This document shows positions 30,337 to 39,641 of a stretch of 64,000 bases of DNA, piece after piece. This DNA is from Corynebacterium lactis (GTDB lineage: Bacteria > Actinomycetota > Actinomycetes > Mycobacteriales > Mycobacteriaceae). The notes beneath the pieces were generated by a model, which saw only the letters and a list, made by a program, of their open reading frames with translations, did no database searches and had not been told where the DNA came from. The translations under genes and the position numbers were made by a program. The DNA is taken from positions 496,001-560,000 of the forward strand of contig NZ_ULHE01000001.1 of the NCBI RefSeq assembly GCF_900519355.1. The letters run 5' to 3'. Position 1 is the stretch's first letter, and the number at the start of each line of letters is the position of its first letter.

Positions 30337-31326
30337 GTGGGAGCGGTGGCGCCCGTCAATCTGATCGTGGGCAAGGAAGAGCTGCTCAAAGATCGCGCTC
30401 GGCTCGCGATTGTCGCCGCGGTGCGAGCGGGCGCCGCGACGGACTCGGACCCGGGCGGGCGGTCCGTTCCCGTGACCACGATTCGTGCCGGCGACATCAC
30501 CGCCGTGGACGTGGTGGAGCTGTTTAGCCCCTCGCTCTTTGGCGATGACCGTATTATTGTCGTCACGGATTGCGCGGACGCGGGCAAGGAGCCTGCGGCG
30601 CTGCTGATGGACGCGGTGAAGGATCCCGCGCCGGGCATCACCCTGATTCTCCTGCACAGCGGGGAGGGGCGCCAGAAGAAGATGGTCGCCGACCTGCGCA
30701 AGATGGGCGTCCGCTTCTTCGAGGCGCAGCCACTGAAGAAGGGTGACCTGCCCGGATTCGTGGGGGAGGAGTTCGCATCCCACGGGGTGAAGGTGCGCCG
30801 CGACGTGGTCGATACGGTGCTGGATGCTGTGGGCTCCGATCTGCGAGAACTGGCCACGGCAATCTCGCAGCTCTGCGCCGACACCGCGGGCAAGGTCACC
30901 CCGGAGGCCGTGCGCACCTACTACGGAGCTTCGGCGGAGGTGTCCGGCTTCGAAATCGCGGAACTTGCGCTGCGTGGCGACGGCGGAGCGGCGCTGGCCA
31001 AGATGCGGCGGGCGCTGCAGCTCGGTATGGCGGCGCCGCTGCTGGCCGCGGCGCTGACCGGCATGGTCGGCGACGTTGCCCGGCTCCACGGGGCGCGGGG
31101 AATCAACGCCCGCCGGGATGCGCACCGCTATGGCATGCCCCCGTGGAAGCTGGAGAAGACGCAACGGTTGGCATCTGCCTGGTCGACCCCCGCGGTTGCG
31201 AGGGCCGTGGTGGTCGCGGCGCAGCTAGACGCCGACACCAAGGGCGCCTCTGCGACCCCGGAAGTGTCGCTGGAGCGCTCGGTGGTCGAGATTGCGCACC
31301 TGGCGCAGCAATCGCACCGGCGCTGA
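30337..31326 (+). CDS. holA: DNA polymerase III subunit delta
   Basis: The delta subunit opens the sliding clamp in the clamp loader. The 329 residues fit the HolA family: N-terminal NLIVGKEELLKDRARLAIV, LFSPSLFGDDRIIVV, and a central/C-terminal helical collar with ISQLCADTAGKVTPEAV. GTG start 30337 is six bases after AGGAGGT (30324-30330). Position downstream of comEC and upstream of convergent rpsT repeats the mycobacterial order. A bidirectional terminator follows. Confidence 0.95.
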   Translation: MGAVAPVNLIVGKEELLKDRARLAIVAAVRAGAATDSDPGGRSVPVTTIRAGDITAVDVVELFSPSLFGDDRIIVVTDCADAGKEPAALLMDAVKDPAPGITLILLHSGEGRQKKMVADLRKMGVRFFEAQPLKKGDLPGFVGEEFASHGVKVRRDVVDTVLDAVGSDLRELATAISQLCADTAGKVTPEAVRTYYGASAEVSGFEIAELALRGDGGAALAKMRRALQLGMAAPLLAAALTGMVGDVARLHGARGINARRDAHRYGMPPWKLEKTQRLASAWSTPAVARAVVVAAQLDADTKGASATPEVSLERSVVEIAHLAQQSHRR

Positions 31327-31342
31327 GTAAACGGACACAGAA

Positions 31343-31398
31343 AAGCGCCACCTGCCCAACCCAATGCAACAGCACTGGGGATGGGCGCGGTGGCGCTT
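31343..31398. terminator. Hairpin between convergent holA and rpsT
   Basis: AAGCGCCACC (31343-31352) pairs with GGTGGCGCTT (31389-31398), with further pairing of CTGCCCA and TGGGCG inside. It sits between the 3' ends of holA (plus) and rpsT (minus). A second small stem (CAGCCGGC/GCCGGCTG, 31447-31466) lies nearer rpsT. Confidence 0.7.
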
Positions 31399-31489
31399 AA
31401 TTCACGGCGCAAGTGGCCGGGGGGAATTCAATGGGGGAATCCGATGCAGCCGGCTAGGGCCGGCTGAAAAGGAATTAGCCCTCCGCGAA

Positions 31490-31756
31490 TTAGCCCTCGA
31501 GCTTGTTGAAGGCCTTGGCCATGCCGGACTTCTTGTTAGCCGCGGTGTTGCGGTGGAAGACGCCCTTGGTGACAGCCTTGTCGAGCTTGCGGGAAGCAAC
31601 GCGCAGCTGAGCCTCAGCAGCAGCCTTGTCGCCAGCCTCGACAGCCTCGCGGAACTTGCGGATCTCGGTGCGGACTGCGGAGCGGATCGACTGGTTGCGC
31701 AGGCGAGCCTTCTCGTTGGTCTTGACGCGCTTGATCTGGGACTTGATGTTTGCCAT
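31490..31756 (-). CDS. rpsT: 30S ribosomal protein S20
   Basis: 88-residue, Lys/Arg/Ala-rich helical protein that binds 16S rRNA. It starts [20 protein letters not shown] and includes the conserved [17 protein letters not shown] end. The open frame extends 19 codons further upstream, but the ATG at 31756 has an AGAGGT ribosome binding site and is where S20 proteins begin. Minus strand, convergent with holA, as in mycobacteria. Confidence 0.97.
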   Translation of the reverse strand: MANIKSQIKRVKTNEKARLRNQSIRSAVRTEIRKFREAVEAGDKAAAEAQLRVASRKLDKAVTKGVFHRNTAANKKSGMAKAFNKLEG

Positions 31757-32001
31757 CGTGAATACCTCTTGTATCCGTAGTAGTTGGGATTGCCACGGAC
31801 GCCACCGGAACAAGACCGGCCACCACCCCAGCTTGGGGCGACGCCTCCGGTGAAGTAACGCGAACCCAAGGTCCTGCCCGCGCTCACCGGAAAAACATCC
31901 ATGTGGACAACTCGAGCGATTCTACCAAAGAGTGTCCAAAACCCCTAATCACCTGCGGGGCCATATTCAGACCAGGGGTGCCCAACGCGTGCCATGCGAA
32001 G

Positions 32002-32625
32002 CTAATTCCAGCCGTAGTCGGCGCGCAGGCGGGAGGCGATGAGGTCGAAGCGCTTTCGGGGCATCACCGCGCCCGCCCGGCGAATCCCGGACTCCGGGAC
32101 CTCCAGCACGCGGTCGACGCGCACCCACGACGGCTTCGGGTCGATATTCCACGAGCCACTGCCGATGGATATCCATTCCGGCTGGTCCGCGTGCTCCTCG
32201 CGCGTCGAGATCAGCATGCCGAGCAAGTTCTGGTTATGCCTGCCGACGACAACCACGGCCCGCTCGCGCAGCGGCGTGTTTTCTCCCTCGAGCTGCACCG
32301 GAATCCACACGACCTCGCCAGGGTCCGCCTGTCCATCCATGTCCGGCGCGTAGATGATTGTGCGCGCCAGTTCCGCACTCGGCCGGGCAATCGTGGCCGG
32401 TTCCCGGTGGCTCAGCAACGCCTCGGAGTAGCCGTCGGCAAGCGGGGAGGCATTTCCTAACCCCAGCTGGGCATTGAGCTGTTCGAGCGCCTCGTCGAGT
32501 GTGTCGGGTCCGCGGAACCATTCGGTGCCGGCGAACAGGCGCGCTCCGATGCGGCGGCCGAGCCTGCGGGGCCAGGGTGCGCGGGAGCTGGCGGAGTCGG
32601 CGGAGGCGCGTGGAGTGGTGCTCAT
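32002..32625 (-). CDS. PemK/MazF-like family protein
   Basis: 207 residues. The second half looks like the PemK/MazF fold (about 90-200: DPGEVVWIPVQLEGENTPLR, RAVVVVGRHNQNLLGMLIST), and the N-terminal 85 residues are specific to actinobacteria. No antitoxin gene is adjacent, and the gene is conserved beside lepA (Rv2405 in Mycobacterium tuberculosis, as I recall). That makes a house-keeping or non-toxin role as likely as an RNase toxin. ATG 32625 is used instead of the upstream TTG. TAGACT (32634-32639, minus strand) lies eight bases upstream, suggesting a leaderless transcript. It contains an 11-mer copy (32433-32443). Confidence 0.75.
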   Translation of the reverse strand: MSTTPRASADSASSRAPWPRRLGRRIGARLFAGTEWFRGPDTLDEALEQLNAQLGLGNASPLADGYSEALLSHREPATIARPSAELARTIIYAPDMDGQADPGEVVWIPVQLEGENTPLRERAVVVVGRHNQNLLGMLISTREEHADQPEWISIGSGSWNIDPKPSWVRVDRVLEVPESGIRRAGAVMPRKRFDLIASRLRADYGWN

Positions 32626-32633
32626 GGGGTTCA

Positions 32634-32673
32634 AGTCTAGTTGTTTAGTGTGCGGGGGATGAGTAGGTAAGAT
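32634..32673. promoter_or_regulatory. Divergent promoters of pemK-like gene and lepA
   Basis: On the minus strand, TAGACT (32634-32639) is a -10 element eight bases before ATG 32625. On the plus strand, TAAGAT (32668-32673) is a -10 element for lepA, giving a transcript with a leader of about 70 bases before the GTG at 32748. Confidence 0.55.
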
Positions 32674-32747
32674 GAGCGCTGATTAGCCAAATGCGGGCTA
32701 GCCGCCTATTGCAAGACGACCTCGAAAAACCTCGGAGTAGACCCAAC

Positions 32748-34592
32748 GTGACCAAGAATTTTGCGGAGCAGACTTTTACGGACCCGAAGAGGATTCGCAA
32801 CTTCTGCATCATTGCGCACATTGACCACGGCAAGTCCACCCTGGCGGACCGTATTCTGCAGCTCTCCGGGGTCGTCGACGCGCGCGACATGCGTGACCAG
32901 TACCTGGACAACATGGATATTGAGCGCGAGCGCGGCATCACCATCAAGGCGCAGAACGTGCGCCTGCCGTGGGTTCCGAAGACCGGCGAGCACGCGGGCG
33001 AGGAGATCGTCCTCCACCTGATTGATACGCCCGGCCACGTCGACTTCACCTACGAGGTCTCTCGCGCGCTCGAGGCGTGTGAGGGCGCAATTCTGCTTGT
33101 CGACGCAGCCCAGGGCATCGAGGCCCAGACCCTGGCGAACCTGTACTTGGCGATGGAAAACGACCTGGAGATCATCCCGGTCCTGAACAAGATCGACCTG
33201 CCCGCCGCCGACCCGGAGAAGTACTCCGAGGAAATTGCGCACATCATCGGCTGCGAGCCGGAGGAGGTGCTGCGCGTATCCGGTAAGACTGGCGAGGGCG
33301 TTGAGGAGCTGCTCGACCGCGTCTGCGACCTGGTTCCGGCGCCGGTCGGTGACCCGGAAGCTCCTGCTCGCGCCATGATTTTCGACTCGGTGTACGACAC
33401 CTACCGCGGCGTGGTCACCTACATCCGTGTGGTCGACGGTCAGCTGAAGCCGCGCGATGTCATCCAGATGATGTCCACCGGCGCCAAGCACGAGCTGCTG
33501 GAGATCGGTATTGTCTCCCCGCAGCCGAAGAAGTGCGCGGGTCTGGGCGTCGGCGAGGTGGGCTACCTGATCACCGGCGTGAAGGACGTCCGCCAGTCCA
33601 AGGTGGGTGATACCGTCACCCTGAACTCCAAGCCGGCTACCGAGCCGCTGGAGGGCTACGAGGATCCGAAGCCGATGGTGTATTCGGGTCTGTTCCCGAT
33701 TTCCCAGGCCGACTATCCCGACCTGCGCGACGCCCTGGAGAAGCTCCAGCTAAACGACGCCTCCCTGACCTTCGAGCCGGAGACCTCTGTTGCGCTCGGC
33801 TTCGGTTTCCGCGGTGGCTTCCTGGGCCTGCTGCACATGGAAATCACGCGCGCCCGCCTGGAGCGCGAGTTCGACCTGGACCTGATTTCCACGGCGCCGA
33901 ACGTCGTCTACCGCGTGGTGGCCGAGGACGGCTCCGAGGTGATCGTGCACAACCCGAGCGACTGGCCGGAGGGCAAGCTCCGCGAGGTCTACGAACCCGT
34001 CGTCAAGTGCACGATTATTGTGCCGAGCGAGTTCGTGGGCACCACCATGGAGCTCTGCCAGCAAAAGCGCGGCGAGATGGGCGGCATGGACTACCTCTCC
34101 GAGGATCGCGTGGAGCTGCGCTACAAGATGCCTCTGGGCGAGATTATCTTCGACTTCTTCGACATGCTGAAGTCGCGCACCAAGGGCTACGCCTCCCTGA
34201 ACTACGAGGAGGCTGGCGAGCAGTTGGCGGACCTGGTCAAGGTCGACATCCTGCTGCAGGGCGAGGCCGTGGATGCGTTCTCCGCGATTGTCCACCGTGA
34301 CAACGCGCAGTGGTACGGCAACAAGATGACCAAGAAGCTCCGCGAGCTGATCCCCCGCCAGCAGTTCGAGGTGCCGGTCCAGGCCGCCATTGGCGCGAAG
34401 ATCATCGCCCGCGAGAACATCCGCGCCCTGCGTAAGGACGTTCTGGCCAAGTGCTACGGCGGCGACATCTCCCGTAAGCGCAAGCTGCTGGAGAAGCAGA
34501 AGGCCGGTAAGAAGCGCATGAAGAACATCGGCTCCGTGTCGGTGCCGCAGGAGGCGTTCGTCGCGGCGCTGTCGACGGACGAGGGGAAGTAG
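32748..34592 (+). CDS. lepA: Elongation factor 4 (LepA), back-translocating GTPase
   Basis: Ribosome-associated translational GTPase. 614 residues from GTG 32748. The G domain has [15 protein letters not shown] (P-loop), [16 protein letters not shown] and NKIDLPAA, followed by domain II, two alpha/beta domains and the LepA-specific C-terminal domain ([20 protein letters not shown]). An upstream ATG at 32691 is in frame, but GTG 32748 has GGAG (32734-32737) and matches the usual length of corynebacterial LepA. Transcribed divergently from the PemK-like gene. Confidence 0.96.
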   Translation: MTKNFAEQTFTDPKRIRNFCIIAHIDHGKSTLADRILQLSGVVDARDMRDQYLDNMDIERERGITIKAQNVRLPWVPKTGEHAGEEIVLHLIDTPGHVDFTYEVSRALEACEGAILLVDAAQGIEAQTLANLYLAMENDLEIIPVLNKIDLPAADPEKYSEEIAHIIGCEPEEVLRVSGKTGEGVEELLDRVCDLVPAPVGDPEAPARAMIFDSVYDTYRGVVTYIRVVDGQLKPRDVIQMMSTGAKHELLEIGIVSPQPKKCAGLGVGEVGYLITGVKDVRQSKVGDTVTLNSKPATEPLEGYEDPKPMVYSGLFPISQADYPDLRDALEKLQLNDASLTFEPETSVALGFGFRGGFLGLLHMEITRARLEREFDLDLISTAPNVVYRVVAEDGSEVIVHNPSDWPEGKLREVYEPVVKCTIIVPSEFVGTTMELCQQKRGEMGGMDYLSEDRVELRYKMPLGEIIFDFFDMLKSRTKGYASLNYEEAGEQLADLVKVDILLQGEAVDAFSAIVHRDNAQWYGNKMTKKLRELIPRQQFEVPVQAAIGAKIIARENIRALRKDVLAKCYGGDISRKRKLLEKQKAGKKRMKNIGSVSVPQEAFVAALSTDEGK

Positions 34593-34689
34593 TCGCGGAC
34601 TCCCACCGCCGTGTAGATGGTCTGCCGCATGAATACCCCGGGGCAATCCGGAGTACTCAGGCGGCGGTCAGTCAGTCGGTTAGCCGGGT

Positions 34690-35418
34690 TTAGTGGGCTG
34701 AGTGGCTGTCTGAAACGTCGCGAAGCAGTCGTTCTAGGCCGCTGTCGAATGGGGCATCGGCGTAGGGGTTTGTCGTTGGGGAGGCGCCTGTCCTCTGTGG
34801 CGATGTCGGTTCCTGCGTGGCCGTCGTCGATTCTGAAATCCCGTTGACGAAGATTTCGACGGCATTTTGCAGGTGGGGGGCCGGAATATCCGATCCTAAA
34901 GTGTCGTAGATGTTCGCGGGCGCGTGGGTATCGAACGCGGACCCGAAGATGAAAGACTCCAGCGCCACGAGCGTTGGCAAGGCGTCGGTATCGGGGACTC
35001 CCCCAAGGAGCAGCACCTGGATTGCCTTATCGTAAAGCGCAATCGACAGGGGTGCCCGCGCGATGGGGAACGTCGCGATGAATTCAATCAACGGCACGTG
35101 TTCCGCGAGCGTATTCCGGTATGCCGTTGCCCACCGCTTTAGTGACGTACGGGGGCCCATCGCGCCGTGGATTGCGGCGTCGAGCGGGGAGTCGTCGACC
35201 TCTCTCATCACCTCATCTTGAAGGAGGACGAGTAGCTCGGCCTTGTTAGGAACATGGTTGTACAGGGCACTCGTCGCGACGCCGAGTTCTCGAGCAATCG
35301 AGGTCATAGTCAAGGCTTCGTAGCCTTTATCCGAGACGATTTTTACGGCGACCGTTGCGATATTGGCCCGCGTGACCAGGGATTTGTTGGGTCGGCCGCG
35401 CTGGCGGGAAGTCGTCAT
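34690..35418 (-). CDS. TetR family regulator of the polyamine cluster
   Basis: 242 residues. The N-terminal helix-turn-helix covers about residues 12-60 (TMTSIARELGVATSALYNHV) and is followed by a helical ligand-binding domain. The tail is Ser/Thr/Pro-rich. It is divergent from the amine oxidase gene, with a 177-base gap holding a 35-bp palindrome at 35464-35498. This is the standard layout of a local repressor, so I infer that it controls the amine oxidase-stress protein-permease-aldehyde dehydrogenase genes and possibly itself. The inducer could be putrescine or its aldehyde; that is inference only. Confidence 0.88.
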   Translation of the reverse strand: MTTSRQRGRPNKSLVTRANIATVAVKIVSDKGYEALTMTSIARELGVATSALYNHVPNKAELLVLLQDEVMREVDDSPLDAAIHGAMGPRTSLKRWATAYRNTLAEHVPLIEFIATFPIARAPLSIALYDKAIQVLLLGGVPDTDALPTLVALESFIFGSAFDTHAPANIYDTLGSDIPAPHLQNAVEIFVNGISESTTATQEPTSPQRTGASPTTNPYADAPFDSGLERLLRDVSDSHSAH

Positions 35419-35463
35419 CCAAAAACCTCTGTTCTAAAACAAAATAATCATGTAGTGTGACCT

Positions 35464-35498
35464 GTAACACTAAATGAAAGGGTTTCATTTCGTGTTAC
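35464..35498. promoter_or_regulatory. 35-bp palindrome, probable TetR operator
   Basis: The left half GTAACACtAAATGAAA (35464-35479) and right half TTTCATTTcGTGTTAC (35483-35498) are inverted repeats around GGG, with one mismatched pair. It lies between the divergent TetR gene and the amine oxidase gene. A second inverted repeat (CTTCGAC 35519-35525 / GTCGAAG 35540-35546) lies in the leader before the amine oxidase ribosome binding site (GGAG, 35583-35586). Confidence 0.7.
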
Positions 35499-35595
35499 GG
35501 GACATGACACGTTTCACTCTTCGACTGATTTTCCCACACGTCGAAGTTGTGTCACTTCGTCATTTCCCGCGTCTAAAGGGTAGGAGACGTGTGAA

Positions 35596-37104
35596 ATGCC
35601 TCAAAATAATCAAAACCAGTCAGAAACTGGCGTCCTCCATCGCGACGTCGTCGTTATTGGCGCCGGGCCTGCCGGCCTCATGGCAGCGCGAACGCTGAAA
35701 AACAAAGGCATGAGCGTGGCCGTTGTCGAGGCTCGCAATCGCGTCGGCGGGCGCACATGGAACGGTAAAGTTGCGGACGCCAATGGCGTAGAGCACTTCA
35801 TTGAAATCGGTGGGCAGTGGATTTCTCCGGATCAAACGCGCCTGACGGAACTCGTCAGCGAGCTAGGGCTCGAGACATTCCCGCGTTACCGCAAAGGTCG
35901 AGGCGTTTACGTCACGCCATCGGGGGAGCGCCTTGAATTTGACGGCGATGATTTCCCCGTCGCAGAAAAGACGTTGAAGGAAATGAACCGGCTGATCGAC
36001 CACATCGAACAGCTTGCCTCCGAAATTGATGCCTCGGCTCCCTGGGAGCATCCACGCGCGCAGGAGCTCGACTCCATCTCGTTTCGGCGTTGGTTGGAGG
36101 AGCTTTCCGACGACCAGGAGGCGATCGACAACGTATCCATCTATATCGCATCCGGAATGCTGACAAAGCCTGCGCACACTTTTTCGGTGCTGCAGGCAGG
36201 TTTGATGGCTGCGTCTGCGGGCTCCTTCGCAAACCTCGTCGATGAGGACTTCCTCTTGGACAAGCGAGTAGTAGGTGGCATGCAGTCAGTGTCGCTGAGC
36301 CTCGCGAAGGAGCTGGGGGAGGACGTCATTGTGGATTCCCCTGTTCGTCGTCTGGAATGGGCGGAGCCTGATCCCGCGACAGCCGACGAGTTAAATAACA
36401 TCGCGGCCGATGTACGAAATGGTGTGGGGAACAATGGTGAAGCAGGGCGCGTGACGGCATACGCCGACAAGGTTACGGTGAAGGCCCGCTACGCCGTGTT
36501 GGCTGTACCGCCGAACCTTTACAGCCGCATCGACTACGTGCCGCCGCTTCCACGTGAGCAGCAAGTCGTTCACCAGCACATTTCGATGGGGCTGGTGATC
36601 AAGGTACATGCGGTCTACGAGACGCCGTTCTGGCGCGAAGACGGGTTGTCGGGCACCGGGTTCGGAGGCGGGCGACTAGTCCAGGAAGTCTACGACAACA
36701 CCAACTACGGCAAGAATTTCGCCGCCGGCGCGGACGGTGAAGAGGACACGTACGGCACGCTGGTGGGCTTCATCTCGGATGTTTATGCGGAACAGATGTG
36801 GGCATTGCCGGAAGCAGAGCGGCGCGAAAAGATTTTGGACGCGATGTCGCTATTTCTGGGGCCGAAGACGAAGGAACCAATTGCGTTCTTCCTCTCCGAC
36901 ATGGCAGCTGAGGAGTGGACTCGTGGCGCCTATGCCACCAGCTACGACCTCGGAGGACTGTCCCGCTGGGGACACCTCCAGGAAAAGCCCACCGGTCCGA
37001 TTTACTACGCATGCTCAGACATTGCCGCCGAGGGATACCAGCACGTCGATGGTGCAATCCGTATGGGCGAGAAAGTTGGATTGCTGATTGCTGAGAAGGG
37101 ATAG
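35596..37104 (+). CDS. puo: Flavin monoamine oxidase, probable putrescine oxidase
   Basis: FAD-dependent oxidase that oxidises primary amines with oxygen, releasing aldehyde, ammonia and hydrogen peroxide. 502 residues. The dinucleotide-binding motif is VVVIGAGPAGLMAARTL (18-34), followed by the RNRVGGRTWNG motif of amine oxidases, the substrate domain and the C-terminal FAD site (GPIYYACSDIAAEGYQHVDG). The closest family I recall is putrescine oxidase of Kocuria/Rhodococcus. The neighbouring amino-acid/polyamine permease and aldehyde dehydrogenase fit putrescine breakdown through 4-aminobutanal. Substrate is inferred. The universal stress gene follows after 3 bases. Confidence 0.85.
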   Translation: MPQNNQNQSETGVLHRDVVVIGAGPAGLMAARTLKNKGMSVAVVEARNRVGGRTWNGKVADANGVEHFIEIGGQWISPDQTRLTELVSELGLETFPRYRKGRGVYVTPSGERLEFDGDDFPVAEKTLKEMNRLIDHIEQLASEIDASAPWEHPRAQELDSISFRRWLEELSDDQEAIDNVSIYIASGMLTKPAHTFSVLQAGLMAASAGSFANLVDEDFLLDKRVVGGMQSVSLSLAKELGEDVIVDSPVRRLEWAEPDPATADELNNIAADVRNGVGNNGEAGRVTAYADKVTVKARYAVLAVPPNLYSRIDYVPPLPREQQVVHQHISMGLVIKVHAVYETPFWREDGLSGTGFGGGRLVQEVYDNTNYGKNFAAGADGEEDTYGTLVGFISDVYAEQMWALPEAERREKILDAMSLFLGPKTKEPIAFFLSDMAAEEWTRGAYATSYDLGGLSRWGHLQEKPTGPIYYACSDIAAEGYQHVDGAIRMGEKVGLLIAEKG

Positions 37105-37107
37105 GCC

Positions 37108-38058
37108 ATGCCGGACTATGCCTATAGCGCGCGCAAACCTAACGGGCAAGTGCTTGTTGGGTACAGCGCAACGCGCTCCGGTAAGGACGCGCTCAAACTC
37201 GCTGTTGCGATTGCAGCCAGCAGAAAAATGAGCCTGGAATTGGTCATGGTCGAGCCTGTGGATAGCGTCTACTCCGGCGTTTACCCGCACGATCGCGGCT
37301 ATGACAACATCGTCGAGAAGCGAATTGCAGACTGGCTTCAGCAGGCCCTGGAATCAATCCCGGAGGGGATTGAAGCGCGGGCGCGGATCGTGAAAGGCGA
37401 TTCCGAGCCAGCGGCGCTATTGCAGGCTGCCGACGAATTGGACTGCGACTTGATCGTGGTTGGAGCCCGCAGGGGAGGACTGTTCGGGAGATTTCGGATC
37501 GGGTCGGTGGCGAATTCGCTCCTGCATTCCGCGGATCGACCGGTTGCATTGGCGCCGAAGGGCTACCGATTTACTGGGCCGATTTCCCGAATAACGTGTT
37601 TGTTCGGTCCTCGCAAAGGAAATGACGATGTTCTCGCCTTTGGTATTCAAAGGGCGGAGAAGCGGAAGATTCCGTTGCGGGTTATATCGATGGGATTTGA
37701 GGGCGCAGCGAAGGAATCTGGGCGGTCTGCCGCAAACGGATCCGAGTCCGCTCGTGGTTTGGGAGTAATCCGTGAGTATGCCGACGGAGCGATTGCTGAA
37801 GAAATGCACGCGCTCGTCGACAGCGAAGCGGCGACGGTGGAATTCAGCAGTGCCCGCAGCGTCGAGAAAGCAATGGAGCAACTGACCTGGGACTCTGGGG
37901 AGCTAGTGGTTGTAGGGTCATCGAGACTGGCTGCGCCGGGGCGGATCTTCATGAGTGCCGTCACGTCGAGGATCTTGCGGAGCATTCCAGTGCCCATGCT
38001 GGTGATCCCGAGCGGATACATGCAGGTATCTAAGGGAGAGGCGGGGCACGATGAATGA
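37108..38058 (+). CDS. Universal stress protein with two UspA domains
   Basis: 316 residues with two tandem UspA-like folds. The first covers about 11-150 (VLVGYSATRSGKDALKLAVA, with a C-terminal LIVVGARRGGLFGRFRIGSV nucleotide-binding-type loop). The second is degenerate, about 155-310 (LVVVGSSRLAAPGRIFMSAV). It probably binds ATP through the first domain. It lies 3 bases after the amine oxidase and overlaps the permease by 8 bases, so it belongs to the operon. A link to peroxide stress from the oxidase or control of the permease is possible; nothing in the sequence proves it. Confidence 0.85.
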   Translation: MPDYAYSARKPNGQVLVGYSATRSGKDALKLAVAIAASRKMSLELVMVEPVDSVYSGVYPHDRGYDNIVEKRIADWLQQALESIPEGIEARARIVKGDSEPAALLQAADELDCDLIVVGARRGGLFGRFRIGSVANSLLHSADRPVALAPKGYRFTGPISRITCLFGPRKGNDDVLAFGIQRAEKRKIPLRVISMGFEGAAKESGRSAANGSESARGLGVIREYADGAIAEEMHALVDSEAATVEFSSARSVEKAMEQLTWDSGELVVVGSSRLAAPGRIFMSAVTSRILRSIPVPMLVIPSGYMQVSKGEAGHDE

Positions 38059-39556
38059 GAATAAGGGGCTCGCCAAGAACCGCGTTGGTCTGTTCGGTGC
38101 AATCGTGATCGGCATTAGTTGCATCGCGCCAACATATACATTGACCTCGGGAATTGGTCCTGCAATCTCGGTCGCGGGAAAACATGTCCCAGCGATATTG
38201 CTATTGGGGTTCATCCCGATGCTCCTTGTCGCAATCGCGTACAGGGAACTCAACAGTCGTGTTCCAGATTCCGGAACATCTTTTACCTGGGCTACCAAGT
38301 CGTTCGGGCCGTGGGTCGGGTGGATGGGCGGATGGGGGCTCATCAGTGCAACCGTGTTGGTGCTTTCGAATCTGGCAGCAGTGGCCGTCGATTTCTTCTT
38401 CTTGCTCATTGCGCAGCTGGCTGGAAAGCCTGAGATTGCAGATCTGACTCGGAACCTCTGGGTCAATATTCCGACGACAATCGTTTTTGTGGCGGTGGCT
38501 GCATATGTTTCGTACCGAGGCCTTGAGTCGACGCAGTATTTGCAGACAATTCTTGTCGGAATTCAGCTCATTGCCATTGTGGCCTTTGATTCGGTGGCAA
38601 TTTACAAGGCTTACAACGGGCAGGGGTTCGACTTTACGCCTATTGAACTGAATTGGTTTAATCCCCTTAGTATCGACGACTTCGGTTTAGTGGCGGCTGG
38701 TATTTCTCTGTCGATATTCATGTTCTGGGGTTGGGATGTCACCCTGACCATGAATGAGGAGACTCGGGACCCAGAGAAGACGCCGGGGCGCGCAGCTACT
38801 GGGTCAGTGATAATCATCATCGCGCTCTATGTTTTGACTGCATTGGCCATTGTCTCCTGGGGCGGAATTGGAAGCGGGGAATTCAGCGCCGGAAACCCCG
38901 ACAATCAGGAGTCGGTCTTTGCAACTCTGTCAGCTCCTGTGCTTGGGCCATTCGCAATCTTGATTTATATCTCGGTGCTGTGTAGTTCCTTTGCATCACT
39001 GCAGTCGACAATGGTGTCTCCGGCGAGAACGCTGTTGGCGATGGGGTACTACAAGGCCCTTCCGCCGGCTTTTTCGAAGATCAGCCCGAAGTACAAGACT
39101 CCGAGTACGGCGACATTGCTCGCGGCGGTTGTATCCGCAGTCTTTTACGCCATCACCCGGGTCATTTCGGAAAATGCGCTCTGGGACACGATCTCCGCGC
39201 TTGGGCTCATGATCTGCTTTTACTACGGCATGACGGCAATAGCCTGTATCTGGTATTTCCGTTCTGAACTCATGACTTCGGTTCGGGGTTTCTTCTATCG
39301 TCTGGTGTTTCCAGCGATCGGCGGCGGGTTCCTATTAGTCATGTTCTTTGTGACAGCGGTGGATTCTATGAACCCGGAGTACGGTTCCGGAAACTCCGTC
39401 TTCGGCGTTGGAACTGTATTTGTCCTCGGAATGGGGATTTTGGTTACGGGGGTCGTACTCCTTCTATTTACTCGAATCTTCCACCCAGATTTCTTCCTCG
39501 GCAAGACTCTCCCGAGAATCAATTCTGTTGACGATCAATCGGAGGTCTATATGTAA
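38051..39556 (+). CDS. APC family amino acid/polyamine permease
   Basis: 501-residue integral membrane protein with about 12 hydrophobic helices. The first helix region carries the APC-superfamily unwound-helix pattern (GAIVIGISCIAPTYTLTSGI), and a conserved Gly/Trp-rich loop (GWMGGWGLISATVLVLSNL) follows. ATG overlaps the stress protein stop (ATGAATGA), indicating translational coupling. Because it sits between an amine oxidase and an aldehyde dehydrogenase, putrescine or a related amine is the likely substrate. GC content here is lower than in the housekeeping block, which may hint at separate acquisition of the cluster. Confidence 0.87.
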   Translation: MNENKGLAKNRVGLFGAIVIGISCIAPTYTLTSGIGPAISVAGKHVPAILLLGFIPMLLVAIAYRELNSRVPDSGTSFTWATKSFGPWVGWMGGWGLISATVLVLSNLAAVAVDFFFLLIAQLAGKPEIADLTRNLWVNIPTTIVFVAVAAYVSYRGLESTQYLQTILVGIQLIAIVAFDSVAIYKAYNGQGFDFTPIELNWFNPLSIDDFGLVAAGISLSIFMFWGWDVTLTMNEETRDPEKTPGRAATGSVIIIIALYVLTALAIVSWGGIGSGEFSAGNPDNQESVFATLSAPVLGPFAILIYISVLCSSFASLQSTMVSPARTLLAMGYYKALPPAFSKISPKYKTPSTATLLAAVVSAVFYAITRVISENALWDTISALGLMICFYYGMTAIACIWYFRSELMTSVRGFFYRLVFPAIGGGFLLVMFFVTAVDSMNPEYGSGNSVFGVGTVFVLGMGILVTGVVLLLFTRIFHPDFFLGKTLPRINSVDDQSEVYM

Positions 39557-39641
39557 CCAAATAGAGAATTGCAGCCCCATTCAATAGTCCTAAATAGAAA
39601 ACGCAGACCTCAATGTGAGGGATAAGAGATTGGAGAATCAC

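Noticed and set aside
31757..31813. N-terminal extension of S20 allowed by the open frame
   Set aside because: The ATG at 31756 has a ribosome binding site and matches S20 starts; the extension is unlike any S20.
32002..32625. A toxin-antitoxin locus at the PemK-like gene
   Set aside because: No small antitoxin gene is adjacent on either side, and the gene seems to be a conserved lepA neighbour.
35464..35498. 35-bp palindrome as a transcription terminator
   Set aside because: It lies between divergent starts, not after a gene, and is not followed by a T-run on either strand.
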